From the NCBI GenBank assembly GCA_026874595.1, contig CM049318.1, forward strand, positions 19,330,241 to 19,394,240: a stretch of DNA of 64,000 bases, given 5' to 3'. Below, one piece after another: positions 1 through 9,959 of the stretch. Numbering within the stretch: the stretch's first letter is position 1; every line of letters starts with the position of its first letter. The DNA is from Sipunculus nudus (lineage: Eukaryota > Annelida > Sipuncula > Golfingiida > Sipunculidae). The position numbers and the translations under genes are program-made. The notes beneath the pieces are model-generated. The model saw only the letters and a program-made list of their open reading frames with translations, searched no databases and was not told the origin of the DNA.

Positions 1-519
1 GATTTCTGGAGGAAAACAGGGAAAGTGTTAGGTCAGTATAAAGGTAGCAGTAGGTCATACATGGTTCTCACGGAGCAGGGTCGCACTGTTCGTCGTAATC
101 GTCGTCACATCCGACCTGTCGCGGGTCAGAATGATACCACAGATGCAAACGCAGGAGGACAACACAACCCTCCTTCAGAGATACCACCCGCAGTGGATAG
201 TGGTATGTCAACTGATGATCCGTCCTCAGCGTCTGCTGAATCATCATGTGTTAACCCCTCTGTGATTACACGATCAGGACGCCAAGTGAAACCCAATTCA
301 ATGACTGGATCTGTAATTGTGTTAATCATAGGTGCTATTAAGGCTTTATGGGCCAGAATAATGCCTTGCCGTAATAGCTGTCTGAGATGGACAGTCTACT
401 CCATCTCAGTTCGCAGTTTATTTAGTTTTCTTAGTTTTAATATAACTCGTTTTATCAGAACCATGAACCTTTGGAACATACCAGTGTTTTGCCCGGTGCA
501 CAGTTATAATTTCTTCTGA
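1..519 (+). CDS. Ty3/Gypsy retrotransposon Pol, integrase C-terminal end (partial)
   Basis: The frame is open from the first base of the window, so the 5' part lies outside. It reads a short conserved block with GQYKGSSRSYMVLTEQG followed by RRNRRHIRP. This is the typical C-terminal end of a Ty3/Gypsy integrase, just before the end of Pol. A low-complexity tail rich in Ser, Thr and Pro follows, then ITRSGRQVKP, a motif common at the extreme C terminus of Gypsy polyproteins. After about position 320 the translation turns hydrophobic and unlike Pol, so the original stop was probably near there and the ORF now runs on by chance to 519. The polypurine tract and LTR start follow 100 bp later, which supports the call. 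Whether the rest of the element is intact cannot be seen. Confidence 0.8.
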   Translation, partial: DFWRKTGKVLGQYKGSSRSYMVLTEQGRTVRRNRRHIRPVAGQNDTTDANAGGQHNPPSEIPPAVDSGMSTDDPSSASAESSCVNPSVITRSGRQVKPNSMTGSVIVLIIGAIKALWARIMPCRNSCLRWTVYSISVRSLFSFLSFNITRFIRTMNLWNIPVFCPVHSYNFF

Positions 520-617
520 TGAGCATAGCAGCCTTAAGTGCCATATAAGACTTTTTTTTCTTGCGAATGGCTTTATCAAGGTAACCTGGTGATATATCTT
601 GCCTTGTATAATTCTCG

Positions 618-738
618 AAGGGGGAGATGTCATGTAATAGGACTTTGTGGAACAGCCCTGCTAGTAACTTGTGCACAGGTTGGTGCTACGTTAAGTTGTG
701 TTCATGGCGCGACATGTCTGTGGATTTATGACAATATG
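618..738 (+). mobile_element. Polypurine tract and start of Gypsy 3' LTR
   Basis: A purine run GAAGGGGGAG at 618-627 is followed at 629 by TGTCATGTAATAG, a typical Ty3/Gypsy LTR start (TGT-AT). It lies in the expected place after the pol end and on the same strand. The LTR can be followed to about 738, where the outer end of a large inverted-repeat structure begins. I could not find the LTR 3' end, so the LTR may be interrupted by that structure or truncated. Confidence 0.65.
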
Positions 739-807
739 TATATATGTCAGAGACAAGATTGAAATCCAGGCGGATTTTAAATTCACCTAGACGAGATGGC
801 AATTGTG

Positions 808-903
808 ATCTCGCCTAGGCGAGATTGCGATTATGATCTTGCCTAGACAGATTTTAAACTCGCCTAGACGAGATCACAATTGCAATCTCGCCTAGGCGAG
901 ATT
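808..903. repeat. CCTAGG-centred perfect palindromes in left arm
   Basis: Perfect palindromes sit at 808-825 (ATCTCGCCTAGGCGAGAT) and 884-903 (AATCTCGCCTAGGCGAGATT). Degenerate relatives such as CTCGCCTAGACGAG lie between and around them and again in the right arm (3300-3540). They are the internal repeat unit of the inverted arms. Confidence 0.8.
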
Positions 904-1172
904 AAAATCCATCATGGAGCCGGCCAGAATTTTAATCTCACTTAGGCAAGTTTAAAATTCGCCTGGTATCATCCAGGCGCGTTTAAAATCCGCCTGATAT
1001 TAATTAGGCGAGTGTAAAATTGTGATCTGATTTAATTTCCCAATATATTTCCCAATATATTGTTGCATTGTAATTGACATATGAAAGATATTTTCAGTCA
1101 TATTTTCAATATTTTAACACTGAATGGTTATATATAGTTCACAGGTTATATATTTATTAATATTTACAGATT

Positions 1173-2143
1173 AGAATACGGGTAGTCGCTTGTCACACAA
1201 GCGACTACGTGTTTCTGCCAAAATCAGAGTAGGACGGGTGAAATGAAGAATGGATTGAGTGGCTAGGGGAAATAGAGTTACATGTGTTACATATTAGAAT
1301 GGATGTCTGCCACGTAAACATGACTGTAGTTGGCGCCACCTGTTATTTGAACGAAAAAAACTATCCAAGATGTATACACATGCAAAATTTCAGGTGGAAA
1401 AGTCAAACCACTGCAGAGATATGAGTGATTCCATCCCACAGCAGACAAACAGATGGACGCTGTGCAAAAATGGCTGCAGGTGGCACCACCATTTTTGTGT
1501 ATGTAATAAAGCAATCCAAGGGCTACATTTGTGTAAAAAATTTTTTCCTGATTGGTCGAACAAGTCCGGAGATTTAAGCATGGTTGTCTACAGTGTGAAC
1601 GTGAATGTAGTTGGCACCACTGTCATAAAATCAAGAAAGCTATGCGGGATGTATACGCATGCTGAATTTCAGGTAATTTGGTCAAACCACTGCAGAGATA
1701 TGAGTGATTTTAACCCAAGGCAGACAAACAGATGAATGCAGTGCAAAAATGGCTGCAGGTGGCACCACCATTTTTGTGTATGTTATAAAGCGATCCAAGG
1801 GCTACATTTGTGTAAATTTTTTTTCCTGATTGGTCAAACGGTTCCCGAGATATGAGCTGTCTGCAGATGTCTGCAGCGTGAACGTGAATGTAGGTGGCCC
1901 CACCTGTCATAAAATCAAGAAACCTATCTAGGATGTATACGCATGCCGAATTTCAGGTGAATTAGTCAAACCACTGCAGAGCCAATTGGTTAGGCACCAG
2001 TTCACATGTGACCCGATAATTGGTGTAAGTTTTGGAAAAATCTGTCCAGTAGTCTCAGAGGAGTTCTTTGGAAACGAACGCGGCGGCGGTGGCGGAGCCC
2101 AGTCAAAAACGTAGTATAAGCAAAACTTCGTTTTGGCGGATAC
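1173..2143 (-). mobile_element. Helitron-like non-autonomous element (complete copy) inside left arm
   Basis: This element interrupts the left arm of the 740-3582 inverted repeat. The arm sequence stops at TTTACAGA (1172) and resumes at AATATTGTAAT (2145). The uninterrupted right arm reads straight through this point. Read on the - strand, the element starts with a hairpin (GTATCCGCCAAAAC, loop, GTTTTGCTTATAC; 2113-2141). It then carries two to three copies of a ~277 bp repeat with palindromic GGTGGCGCCACC-type sites. It ends with a perfect 12 bp stem hairpin (GTAGTCGCTTGT/ACAAGCGACTAC, + strand 1183-1209), then CTAA, then T. A 3' hairpin followed by CTRR and T with no target duplication is a Helitron hallmark. 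There is no coding capacity. Confidence 0.6.
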
Positions 2144-2215
2144 AAATATTGTAATATTAATGTAATAATTAACATTAATTTTGGAAATGGAATTATTAAA
2201 TAGGTATTTGATTAT

Positions 2216-3097
2216 TACTTGCACCTTTGATGTGTTTCATCTGGTCTACAGCATCCATATCATACCAATTGTTTGCTAAAAATTAATCATTATTTTCTTC
2301 CCAGTTTTCTTAACAACCTTGGAGTTGTAAAAATCACCAATAATTTATACCAAAAAAAAATTATTTGTAATTGTATTTAATATATGGCAATTAGAGAGTA
2401 ACAAGAGGTATATTGAAGCACATTTATGAGATATCATGAAGAGCAAATCTCGGGGGGGGGGGGGGGGGAAGTCATCCACTTGCATGCTGAATCAATCATA
2501 ATTAGATAGATAGATAAGTCTAGATAGATATTACTTCACTATTTAAAGAGTATATTACACATTAACATAAACAATCATCCTATTTGATAATCCTTACAGG
2601 ACAAACAGAACAAATTAGTTGGTTGATCTAGTTCAAATGTTTCTTTTCACCCAGGTATTCAACAGTCAACAGTCAAAACATGTACGCTTATGGAACAAAA
2701 TATGTAGGGTATCAGTATTTATGATGGACTTTGATACACTACTCCTTTTTATGGTAATTAATCATCATATATATTAATTAATGTAATTAAACATTATATT
2801 CAGTCTCCTTTTGTCTTTTTAAAATACTACATTACTAATATTACTAATACCAGTTTCACTTCAAATTAATTAATATTGACAACAAAATTATCGTGTAAAT
2901 AATAATCAGCAGCAGCCCAGATCATATATCATTTAAATATGCCATAACAATAACCATGCAAGTTAAGTTTCTTATTACTTAAATTATAAAAAAATTAAAA
3001 AAAAAATAAAAAATTGTTAATTATTACATTTATAATATAATATTTTGTAAAAATTAATGTATTACATGTGAACTAAACATAACCATATTTATAAAAA
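2216..3097. other. AT-rich loop of the inverted repeat
   Basis: This stretch lies between the two arms. It is AT-rich, contains a 17-G run at 2452-2468, and holds no gene-like ORF. Near its right edge (3029-3091) is a partial direct copy of sequence also found at 3152-3213 in the right arm. Confidence 0.5.
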
Positions 3098-3572
3098 TAT
3101 ATAATCAAAAAACATTTCCAAAATTAATGTTGATTACTATGGTACATTAATAATATAATATTCTGTAAATATTAATAAATATATTACTTGTGAACCATAC
3201 GTAACCATTCAGTGTTAAAATATTTAATATCTGACTGAAAACATCTTTCATATGTCAATTACAATACATAATCTATTAGGAAATTAGATCAGATCACTAT
3301 TTTAATCTCGCCTAGGCAGATTTTAAACTCGCCTAAGTGATATCACTGTGTTATCAGACAGATTTTAAACTCGCCTAAGCGAGATTAAAATCCTGGCCTG
3401 CTCCATGATGGATTTTAATATCACCTAGGCCAGATTGCGATTGTGATCTCGTCTAGGCGAGTTTAAAATCTGTCTAGGCGAGATCACAAACGCAATATCG
3501 CCCAGGCGAGATCACAATCGCCATCTCGTCTAGGCAAATTTTAAAATCCAGCTGGAAATTTTTCTCATCTCT

Positions 3573-3574
<2 letters not shown>

Positions 3575-3631
<57 letters not shown>
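3575..3631. repeat. (TA)n(CA)n microsatellite
   Basis: An uninterrupted TA run of about 40 bp passes into a CA run of about 16 bp. It lies exactly at the outer end of the right arm of the inverted repeat, where the left arm has only a short TATATA, so it looks like an expansion of the terminal TA tract. Confidence 0.9.
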
Positions 3632-3839
3632 CAACAGGAATTACGTTTTGCTTCAAATTCCAATTTAAAAGGGTGTTTTGTGGTGTTTCGTATTAAGGGG
3701 GACTGATGGGGAGAGGTCCAACAAGGTTGACCTACTCTTATTTAATAATACTAATACTAATGATAGGACATATTCCACTTTGTTTTCAATACACATATAG
3801 ATGTACTGAACAATGGAATCAATGGAAATATGTTATTTG

Positions 3840-3990
3840 TGTGGGTTAAAAATGTCTGTTGTCCTCGATTGCAGGATGTCCATCCCAGATTGGTTCTGTA
3901 AGTAGTAAAAATGTTTGGTCATCTCAGAGACCTTCGGTTACACAGGATGTCCACCCCAGAGGGTAGTCCGCATCCCAGGATTTCACTGTA
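3840..3990. repeat. End of a TIR element related to the one at 18698-20653
   Basis: This segment shares GTCTGTTGTCCT, GGATGTCC-type motifs and the terminal GGATTTCACTG followed by TA with the right end of the element at 18698-20653. Only the right end is recognisable here. Confidence 0.5.
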
Positions 3991-4284
3991 CCCATCATAC
4001 ATAAAGCTAATAATGGTGAATGCACTAACTTATATAATTAACTGTATCATAAATATCCAGTTGTAATGTATTGTAGGTCAACAAGAAGTGTCCAGGTAAG
4101 TATTATAGGCCAACATATTAAATGTGTGCTTCACTGAGTGTCGCTAAAATCACATTGTATTTAAAATATCCAGTATTTACAACATATGAAATATATGATA
4201 TTTTGATATGTGTTGAAAGTTAACAATGAAGGAATTATGTTTTTATTAATTACTGTGTAGAATTAAATGCAGCATGAAAAGAAA

Positions 4285-4340
4285 TTCTGTCATCAGATGT
4301 TTGACTGACTGTGTCTGTGTCAAATCATCTGATGATAGAA
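4285..4340. other. Long imperfect hairpin, about 23 bp stem
   Basis: The left arm TTCTGTCATCAGATG-TTTGAC pairs with the right arm GTCAAATCATCTGATGATAGAA with one mismatch and one bulge. The loop is about 13 nt. The size and shape would suit a pre-miRNA or the remnant of a palindromic transposon. No known miRNA seed is recognised. Confidence 0.55.
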
Positions 4341-5178
4341 TTGATTTACATACATTTCATCTGTTTCATACATAAACCCAGTAAATCAGAAACTGGTGCT
4401 TTTATCACTGCTTATTTCTGTTCCTATGTGTGTATAGTTAAACTGTGCACCAATTGGCCTAAAAACTTTTAATTGTCAGTCCATTTTGAACATAAATAAC
4501 AGGGGTTAATCCATGTGAACAGCACCTGACCAATTAATTGTCTGCCCTGATATGTAGGCCTACATGCAGGTAATATTGTCGTAATTCTAAAGTCTTCATG
4601 TCTACATAGTAACTTAGGAATTAGTTTTTTAGTACATGCAGACTTTTTCTTTAGTTTGCTTGTGTAATTTATATAAAATTAAAAGCACACATTTCCTCAT
4701 CACAAAGCCTAAGTTACATGCAAAAAATTGCAATCAATTATGGCACTGCAAGATCTATCATCAGATCGTTTGCAGAAACCAGAATGATCATTGAATATTA
4801 TCTATTATCAACCAATCACTAGTTAGGGCATCCATGAGTCTTATCTATAATTCAAAATGTCAGCTCATGATCTCATGTGTTGTGTTCAGTATTCAAAATG
4901 TAAGCTTATGATCTCATGTGGTATACATTTTATATTTCCAGATATTGGAGGCAAAAAGGGACAAGATGTCTGCATCCTGACCCACTCTAATAAGTAGGTG
5001 TACCATCCTTGTGCTTGAAACCCACATACATGTGTATGATATATGCAAAAAAAAAGTTACTTATATAATTTTGTAATTGAGTAAAATCCATGTACCTAGC
5101 AGGGTATTTTTTAGTGATTGGAGGCGCCACCAGATCATCATTGATCATCAACAGCATATCAGTAACAGATGATTATTT

Positions 5179-5215
5179 GAGAGAGAGAGAGATAGAGAGA
5201 TAGAGAGAGAGAGAA
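5179..5215. repeat. (GA)n microsatellite
   Basis: A GAGAGA tract with occasional T interruptions (GATAGAGAGATAGAGAG). Confidence 0.85.
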
Positions 5216-5936
5216 ATATTTTATTCAACATAAAAGTAAAGTATCCATACAAAATATATTCAACATGTCAATATTTTTGTTTTTATTGTCTGGAGACTGT
5301 TGTTAAGGATTTTTATGCACTGGCACAACAACCACCTGTGTATGACACATGGAGAGAGAGAATTTGAACATAAATATTGATGGTAAATGATTATACATTT
5401 CTTAATTTTTGAGACCGTATGATTTAATGAGGAGATTTCTGAAAAACTGGGAAGATTTACAACTTGAATTACTGAAATTATTTTGTTATTGAAAAAAATT
5501 TTTTTTTTTTTTTGGCTTAGACTAATTTTTGTTACAGATGTAACATTTTGGCTGGAGGCATTTGTCTTTATATGAATTTATAAAATGTTGTTTGATGTGG
5601 CAAATCAAACCTTGAAGACTATGAGTGAAGATTTTGTCAACATAATTTGGTCGGTTTCATTTATGACTTTTGGTGTTATGTTTCTCAGACAGCTGTCTGC
5701 TGTCTTAGTTCTGGTTTTATTTGTTATATGTGTATCTTTGTGTCTTGTGTCATGTTCATGTGTCATGGTCCTTGTTGAAAAATTAAATGTTTGTAAATAT
5801 TTATAGTAGCGCTTCATGGCAATAATTATAGTAAAATTTTAATATATGTAGTCTGAAGATGTCATTAATTTTTAAGGATTTTTAATGATTTAAAAACTGG
5901 TTTAGTGTGGGCATTGTATTTGCTATTCGTGATAAC

Positions 5937-6971
5937 TGTATCCGCCAAAACAGAGTTTTGCGGATACTTGTTTTTTGACCGGGTTCCCCCGCCACCACGT
6001 TCGTTTCTGGAATAGAACTCTGAGACCACAGATTTTTCCGAAACTTTACACGATTATCCGGTCACATGTGAACTGGTGCTAAAATATTTTGTGTTGACCT
6101 CTGACCTTTCCTCTCTCCTGTGCGTCCATCTATGCGTCTGTTTTGACACATTAACCCACATATCTCAGAAACCATTTGACCAATCAGGAAAAATTTTTTG
6201 CACAAATGTAGCCCTTGGAGAGCTTTATAACATACATAAAAAATGATGGCGCCACCTGCAACCAATTTTGCACAGCGTCCATCTGTTCATCCGCCCTGGG
6301 ATAAAATCACTCATATTTCTGCATTGGTTGGACTTATCCACCTGAAATTTTGCATGTGTATATATCCTGGACAGCTTTCTTGATTTTATGACAGGTGGCA
6401 CCACCTACATTCACGTTTACGCTGCAGACATATCTCGGGAACCATTTGACCGATTGGGCCCAAATTTAGCATGTGTATAGATCTCACATAGCTCTTTATC
6501 ATATGCAAAACTGGTGGCGCCACCTGCAACCATTTTTGCAAAGCATGTCTGTTTGCCCGCAGTGGGATAAAATCACTCATCTCGGCAGTGGTTTGACTTA
6601 TCTGCCTAAAATTTTGCAGGTTTATACATCTTGGATAGCATTCTTGATTTTATGACAGGTGGCGCCACCTACATTCACATTTACGCTGCAGACATCCAAG
6701 ATCATATCTCAGGAACCGTTTGATTGGGGCAAAAATTTTGCATGTGTATAAATCTCACATAGCTCTTTATCATACACAAAACTGGTGGTGCCATCTGCAA
6801 CCATTTTTGCACAGTGTCCATCTGTTTGTCTGCTGTGGGATAAAATCACTCATTTCTAGGCAGTGGTTTGACTTTTTGCATATGTATACAACATTGACAG
6901 CTTTCTGGATTTTGTGGTAGGTGGGGCAACCTACATACACATTTCGGCTGCAGACATCCATGTTAATATGC
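5937..6971 (+). mobile_element. Helitron-like element, 5' end plus ~270 bp repeat array, 3' truncated
   Basis: The left end is the hairpin GTATCCGCCAAAAC-AGAG-TTTTGCGGATAC (5937-5966), the same end as in the copy at 1173-2143. It is followed by the shared ACGATTATCCGGTCACATG block and then about three units with a GGTGGCGCCACCTACATT core, spaced about 265 bp. The 3' hairpin of the family is missing. The sequence changes at 6972 to AGTGGTGGGCC. Confidence 0.6.
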
Positions 6972-7842
6972 AACACCTAGTGGTGGGCCGATCATCGAGT
7001 TTTTTCCAAAGTCATCCGGTTTGCTGCCACTTTCAAGCACTCGATTATCAGAGGCAACTATCGATTACATCATAATCATTATTTTTTCCCCAGAATACCT
7101 TTATGTTAAAGACAAACATTATTCTTCCATTTTTTTACAACATTCCGCGCTTCATATAATGCCTCTGTGTTCCCAAATACCTTGATTACAAATAAAGCGA
7201 AAGTTCGTCACTGTAGCATTAAATGAAAGTTGTCCCTACATTCATGCTGTCAACTGACTGATTTCGGCATCTAAATCATGTAACAGGTTTATTTTAAACA
7301 CATGCCTCATCAATGCAAACGAACTTGTGATTGGCAGAGTGGTCACGCGTCATAGACAGAGAGCCAATAAGAGGTTCGTGGTTAAACTTCATCCCATGTG
7401 ACTTCATTCATGACTATTTCGGTGGGGAAAATGTTGACTGATATCCTGTCGCCGGCCTAGGGTGCATGGTTATAATTTTGCCACCGTAAAGCTAATGACG
7501 CGGACCTATTAAATGGAACCTGCAGCTGACCATGTCTAACGCATGATATCCACAAATCAGATGTTTGGTATTGCAAGAATTGCGTGATTTCATCAGTTGT
7601 GTGGCGATCATGATAGGGTTTTGCGAATAGGCTGATTTCTACCAAATCCTTTCTACCGACCTTTTTTGGTTTTGTTTCTTTTTAATTTTATTTTATTTTA
7701 TTATTAGCCTTTAAATAAACTAATATTTCCTGAACGTTAGGTGTTTCTTGTTTGGATGTTACAAGATAGCAATCAACATTGCTCGCTCAGTCATTAATTA
7801 CGGAAAAATAAAATATGTTCAGCATTATAGGCCAGACATGGG
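6972..7842. other. Unassigned segment, possible hAT-type terminal sequence at its left edge
   Basis: The junction TAGTGGTGGGCCGAT at 6974 looks like the terminal repeat of many hAT-type elements. A related sequence (GGTGTGCC followed by ATAATCGACT) is on the - strand at about 50110-50140. The - strand ORF at 7457-7645 has no domain I recognise. Nothing else is evident. Confidence 0.3.
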
Positions 7843-7990
7843 GTAATAGTAATAAGTAATAGTAATAGTAATAGACTATTACAGCTTTTTCCATGTAATA
7901 GTAATAGTAATAGTAATAGACTCAAAAATTTGAGCTGTAATAGTAATAGTAATAGAAACAGAAGACAAAGTAATAGAGTAATACATATTA
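7843..7990. repeat. (GTAATA)n microsatellite, block 1
   Basis: GTAATAGTAATAG repeats, partly inverted at the right end (CTATTACTTCC), which gives a potential snap-back structure. Confidence 0.85.
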
Positions 7991-9726
7991 CTTTCTATTA
8001 CTTCCTGTGAGCCCCTTGATCATGAAGCATATCAGCAAATAATGCTGAACAGACTCAGTTCTTGTCCAGTGATTGCCCAGGATGTGCCTATTGTTGAGGC
8101 AAGCATGGGCCAGCTGCCACATTGCTGATGACCACAGATGCCAATTACATAAGAGTACTGGACAAAGCAGGTCTCAGCCAAATAAGTTACCACAATCTGA
8201 CCTTTGATTACTAAACTATGGATAAACAGAGGCATGTTTGATGTTAAGAGAGAGATAAATATTTTATTATTTTTGTGACATGTACATCTTATCTCACATC
8301 CATCAATCCATATGCATATTCTGAAATGTACCTTGATTTGTTTTTACCAGCCACTTTGCATTTCAATAATACAGATTGCAATAACACACATTCAAGAGAA
8401 ATATAATATGGAACCAGATACAGTGCAGACCCAAAACGTTACTATAGGCTTATGGTGTTTTCACTACCCATAAAGTCTTGAAGCCTTCAATGCTGTAAAC
8501 TTATACCAGTACTACAATCACTTGGATACTTAAAGTAATACTGCAGGCAAATGTATTATATAGTTAATTTATATACATATTCTTTTAAAACTATTCTTTT
8601 AATATGTGTCTGTTATTTCATAGTACCAATTTTGCATACCTTCATTCACTATCTAAAATTATTTTGATTTATATTTTGAAAATTAAATGAACCATTTTTC
8701 ATGATATAAATTAATTTGATTATATAATATGAGAATATATGTTACTGTTAATATTTTATTATTTAATAACTGAAATTCTGATATAAGATAATTAGATCCT
8801 GTTATGCACAAAATTTAAAGTACAAGATTGTTTAATACCAAATTTATTATGAAAATTATTTAAATAACATTTTATTTGAATTGTAAAATTGATTTAAAAG
8901 TTTTAATACCTCTCCATATTCCTAAGTTATCCTTTGCTGGTTTTGCTGCAATGAAGTAGGGCATGCCAGAAGAATAAAGGCCATGCATGCTACCAATATT
9001 GTAAAGTCTACCACTTCTCTGTTCACTCTCAAGATGTACTATGCAACGGAATACAACATGGCATCACTTCCAAATGAACATATACACCCGAGAAGATGAG
9101 TTCATTTGTCTCCAGTTTGGTTCTGTCCAGAATATTGATGTAAACAGTATTTTTATTGGATATATTAATAAGGATTGGGAAACAGGACACAGCCCTACAT
9201 AAATTCCTATCCTGATACATACATAAAGGACTGATTTGTCAGCTTTGATACTAAATAATAATATGCAAAAATCATGAATAATTAAAGTAACACTGAAATT
9301 CTTTATTTATTAATTACAAGAAAGAAGAATCTTTTAGAAGTATGTACTATAAAATAAATTTATGGGAAATATATATGAAGAAAAAATGTACAAGTATGCA
9401 TATAATTATAAATCAATATTTTACATATGCCAGGGCCTTTACAATGGGTTGCTTTCAATTAACATGTATTCCAGACTTCATACAACTATTATATTTTCTA
9501 CTTGAAATGCCCCAATAACGAGCATTGAGGTTTCAAAATATAAAAAAAAGGAATAATTAAGATCTCCATTATCATTAGGCTTTCTGTAAATGACGGACAT
9601 AGTATAAGAAAATTTTGTAGGTAAATGGATGATATAGGCGCTTGTAATATTATTTAAATTTGTGATTGTAGTGCTAGTTTATAGCACACTTGGCTGCACA
9701 AGGTCTAGAATCCTCCCATAAGTTTA
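7991..9726. other. AT-rich sequence without recognised genes
   Basis: The ORFs here are short (under 70 codons) and lack recognisable motifs. The stretch lies between two (GTAATA)n blocks, which raises the possibility that it and the blocks belong to one old element. Confidence 0.4.
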
Positions 9727-9867
9727 AGTAATAGTAATAGTAATAGTAATAGATACCCCAGTAATAGTAATAGTAATAGTAATAGAAGATAAAATGTGGT
9801 AATAGTAATAGTAATAGTAATATCAGAAATTGAAAGTAATAGTAATAGTAATAGTAATAGAACACCT
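9727..9867. repeat. (GTAATA)n microsatellite, block 2
   Basis: Four runs of GTAATAGTAATAG are separated by short non-repeat spacers. It is the same unit as the block at 7843-7990. Confidence 0.85.
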
Positions 9868-9959
9868 GTAATAGACCCCATGTCTGTTATAGGCACCATG
9901 CCTGTTGTTGATTTTTTTCCCAATGCATTTTGCTGGTACGTCATTTACATGAGTTTTTT

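Larger units (their letters stand above)
740..3582. repeat. Large inverted-repeat (foldback-like) structure
   Basis: The left arm (740-1172, continuing at 2144-2215) matches the reverse complement of the right arm (about 3098-3582) along nearly its whole length. Shared landmarks are TATATATGTCAGAGA at the outer ends, a series of CTCGCCTAGGCGAG palindromes, ATTGACATATGAAAGAT, and AATATTTACAGA. Each arm is about 490 bp without the insertion in the left arm. Inside the arms, 18-20 bp perfect palindromes recur, for example AATCTCGCCTAGGCGAGATT at 884-903. The loop (2216-3097) is AT-rich and has no ORF of note. The structure resembles a foldback element or two head-to-head copies of one repeat. 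No transposase is visible. Confidence 0.75.
3991..5935. other. Intergenic or intronic AT-rich sequence
   Basis: I see no gene here. It contains a long imperfect hairpin (4285-4340), a 30 bp direct duplication with ATGATCTCATGTG (4850-4920) and a GA-rich tract (5179-5215). The ORF at 5585-5806 is low-complexity Leu/Val/Ser-rich translation with no recognisable domain. Confidence 0.5.

Noticed and set aside
4084-4102. Strong splice-donor-like CAG-GTAAGT as end of the missing ABITRAM exon
   Set aside because: The preceding reading frame does not resemble the expected HSNR-like residues.
7261-7290. Donor-like AACAG-GT as end of the missing ABITRAM exon
   Set aside because: In the required phase the frame has a stop a few codons upstream and no similarity.
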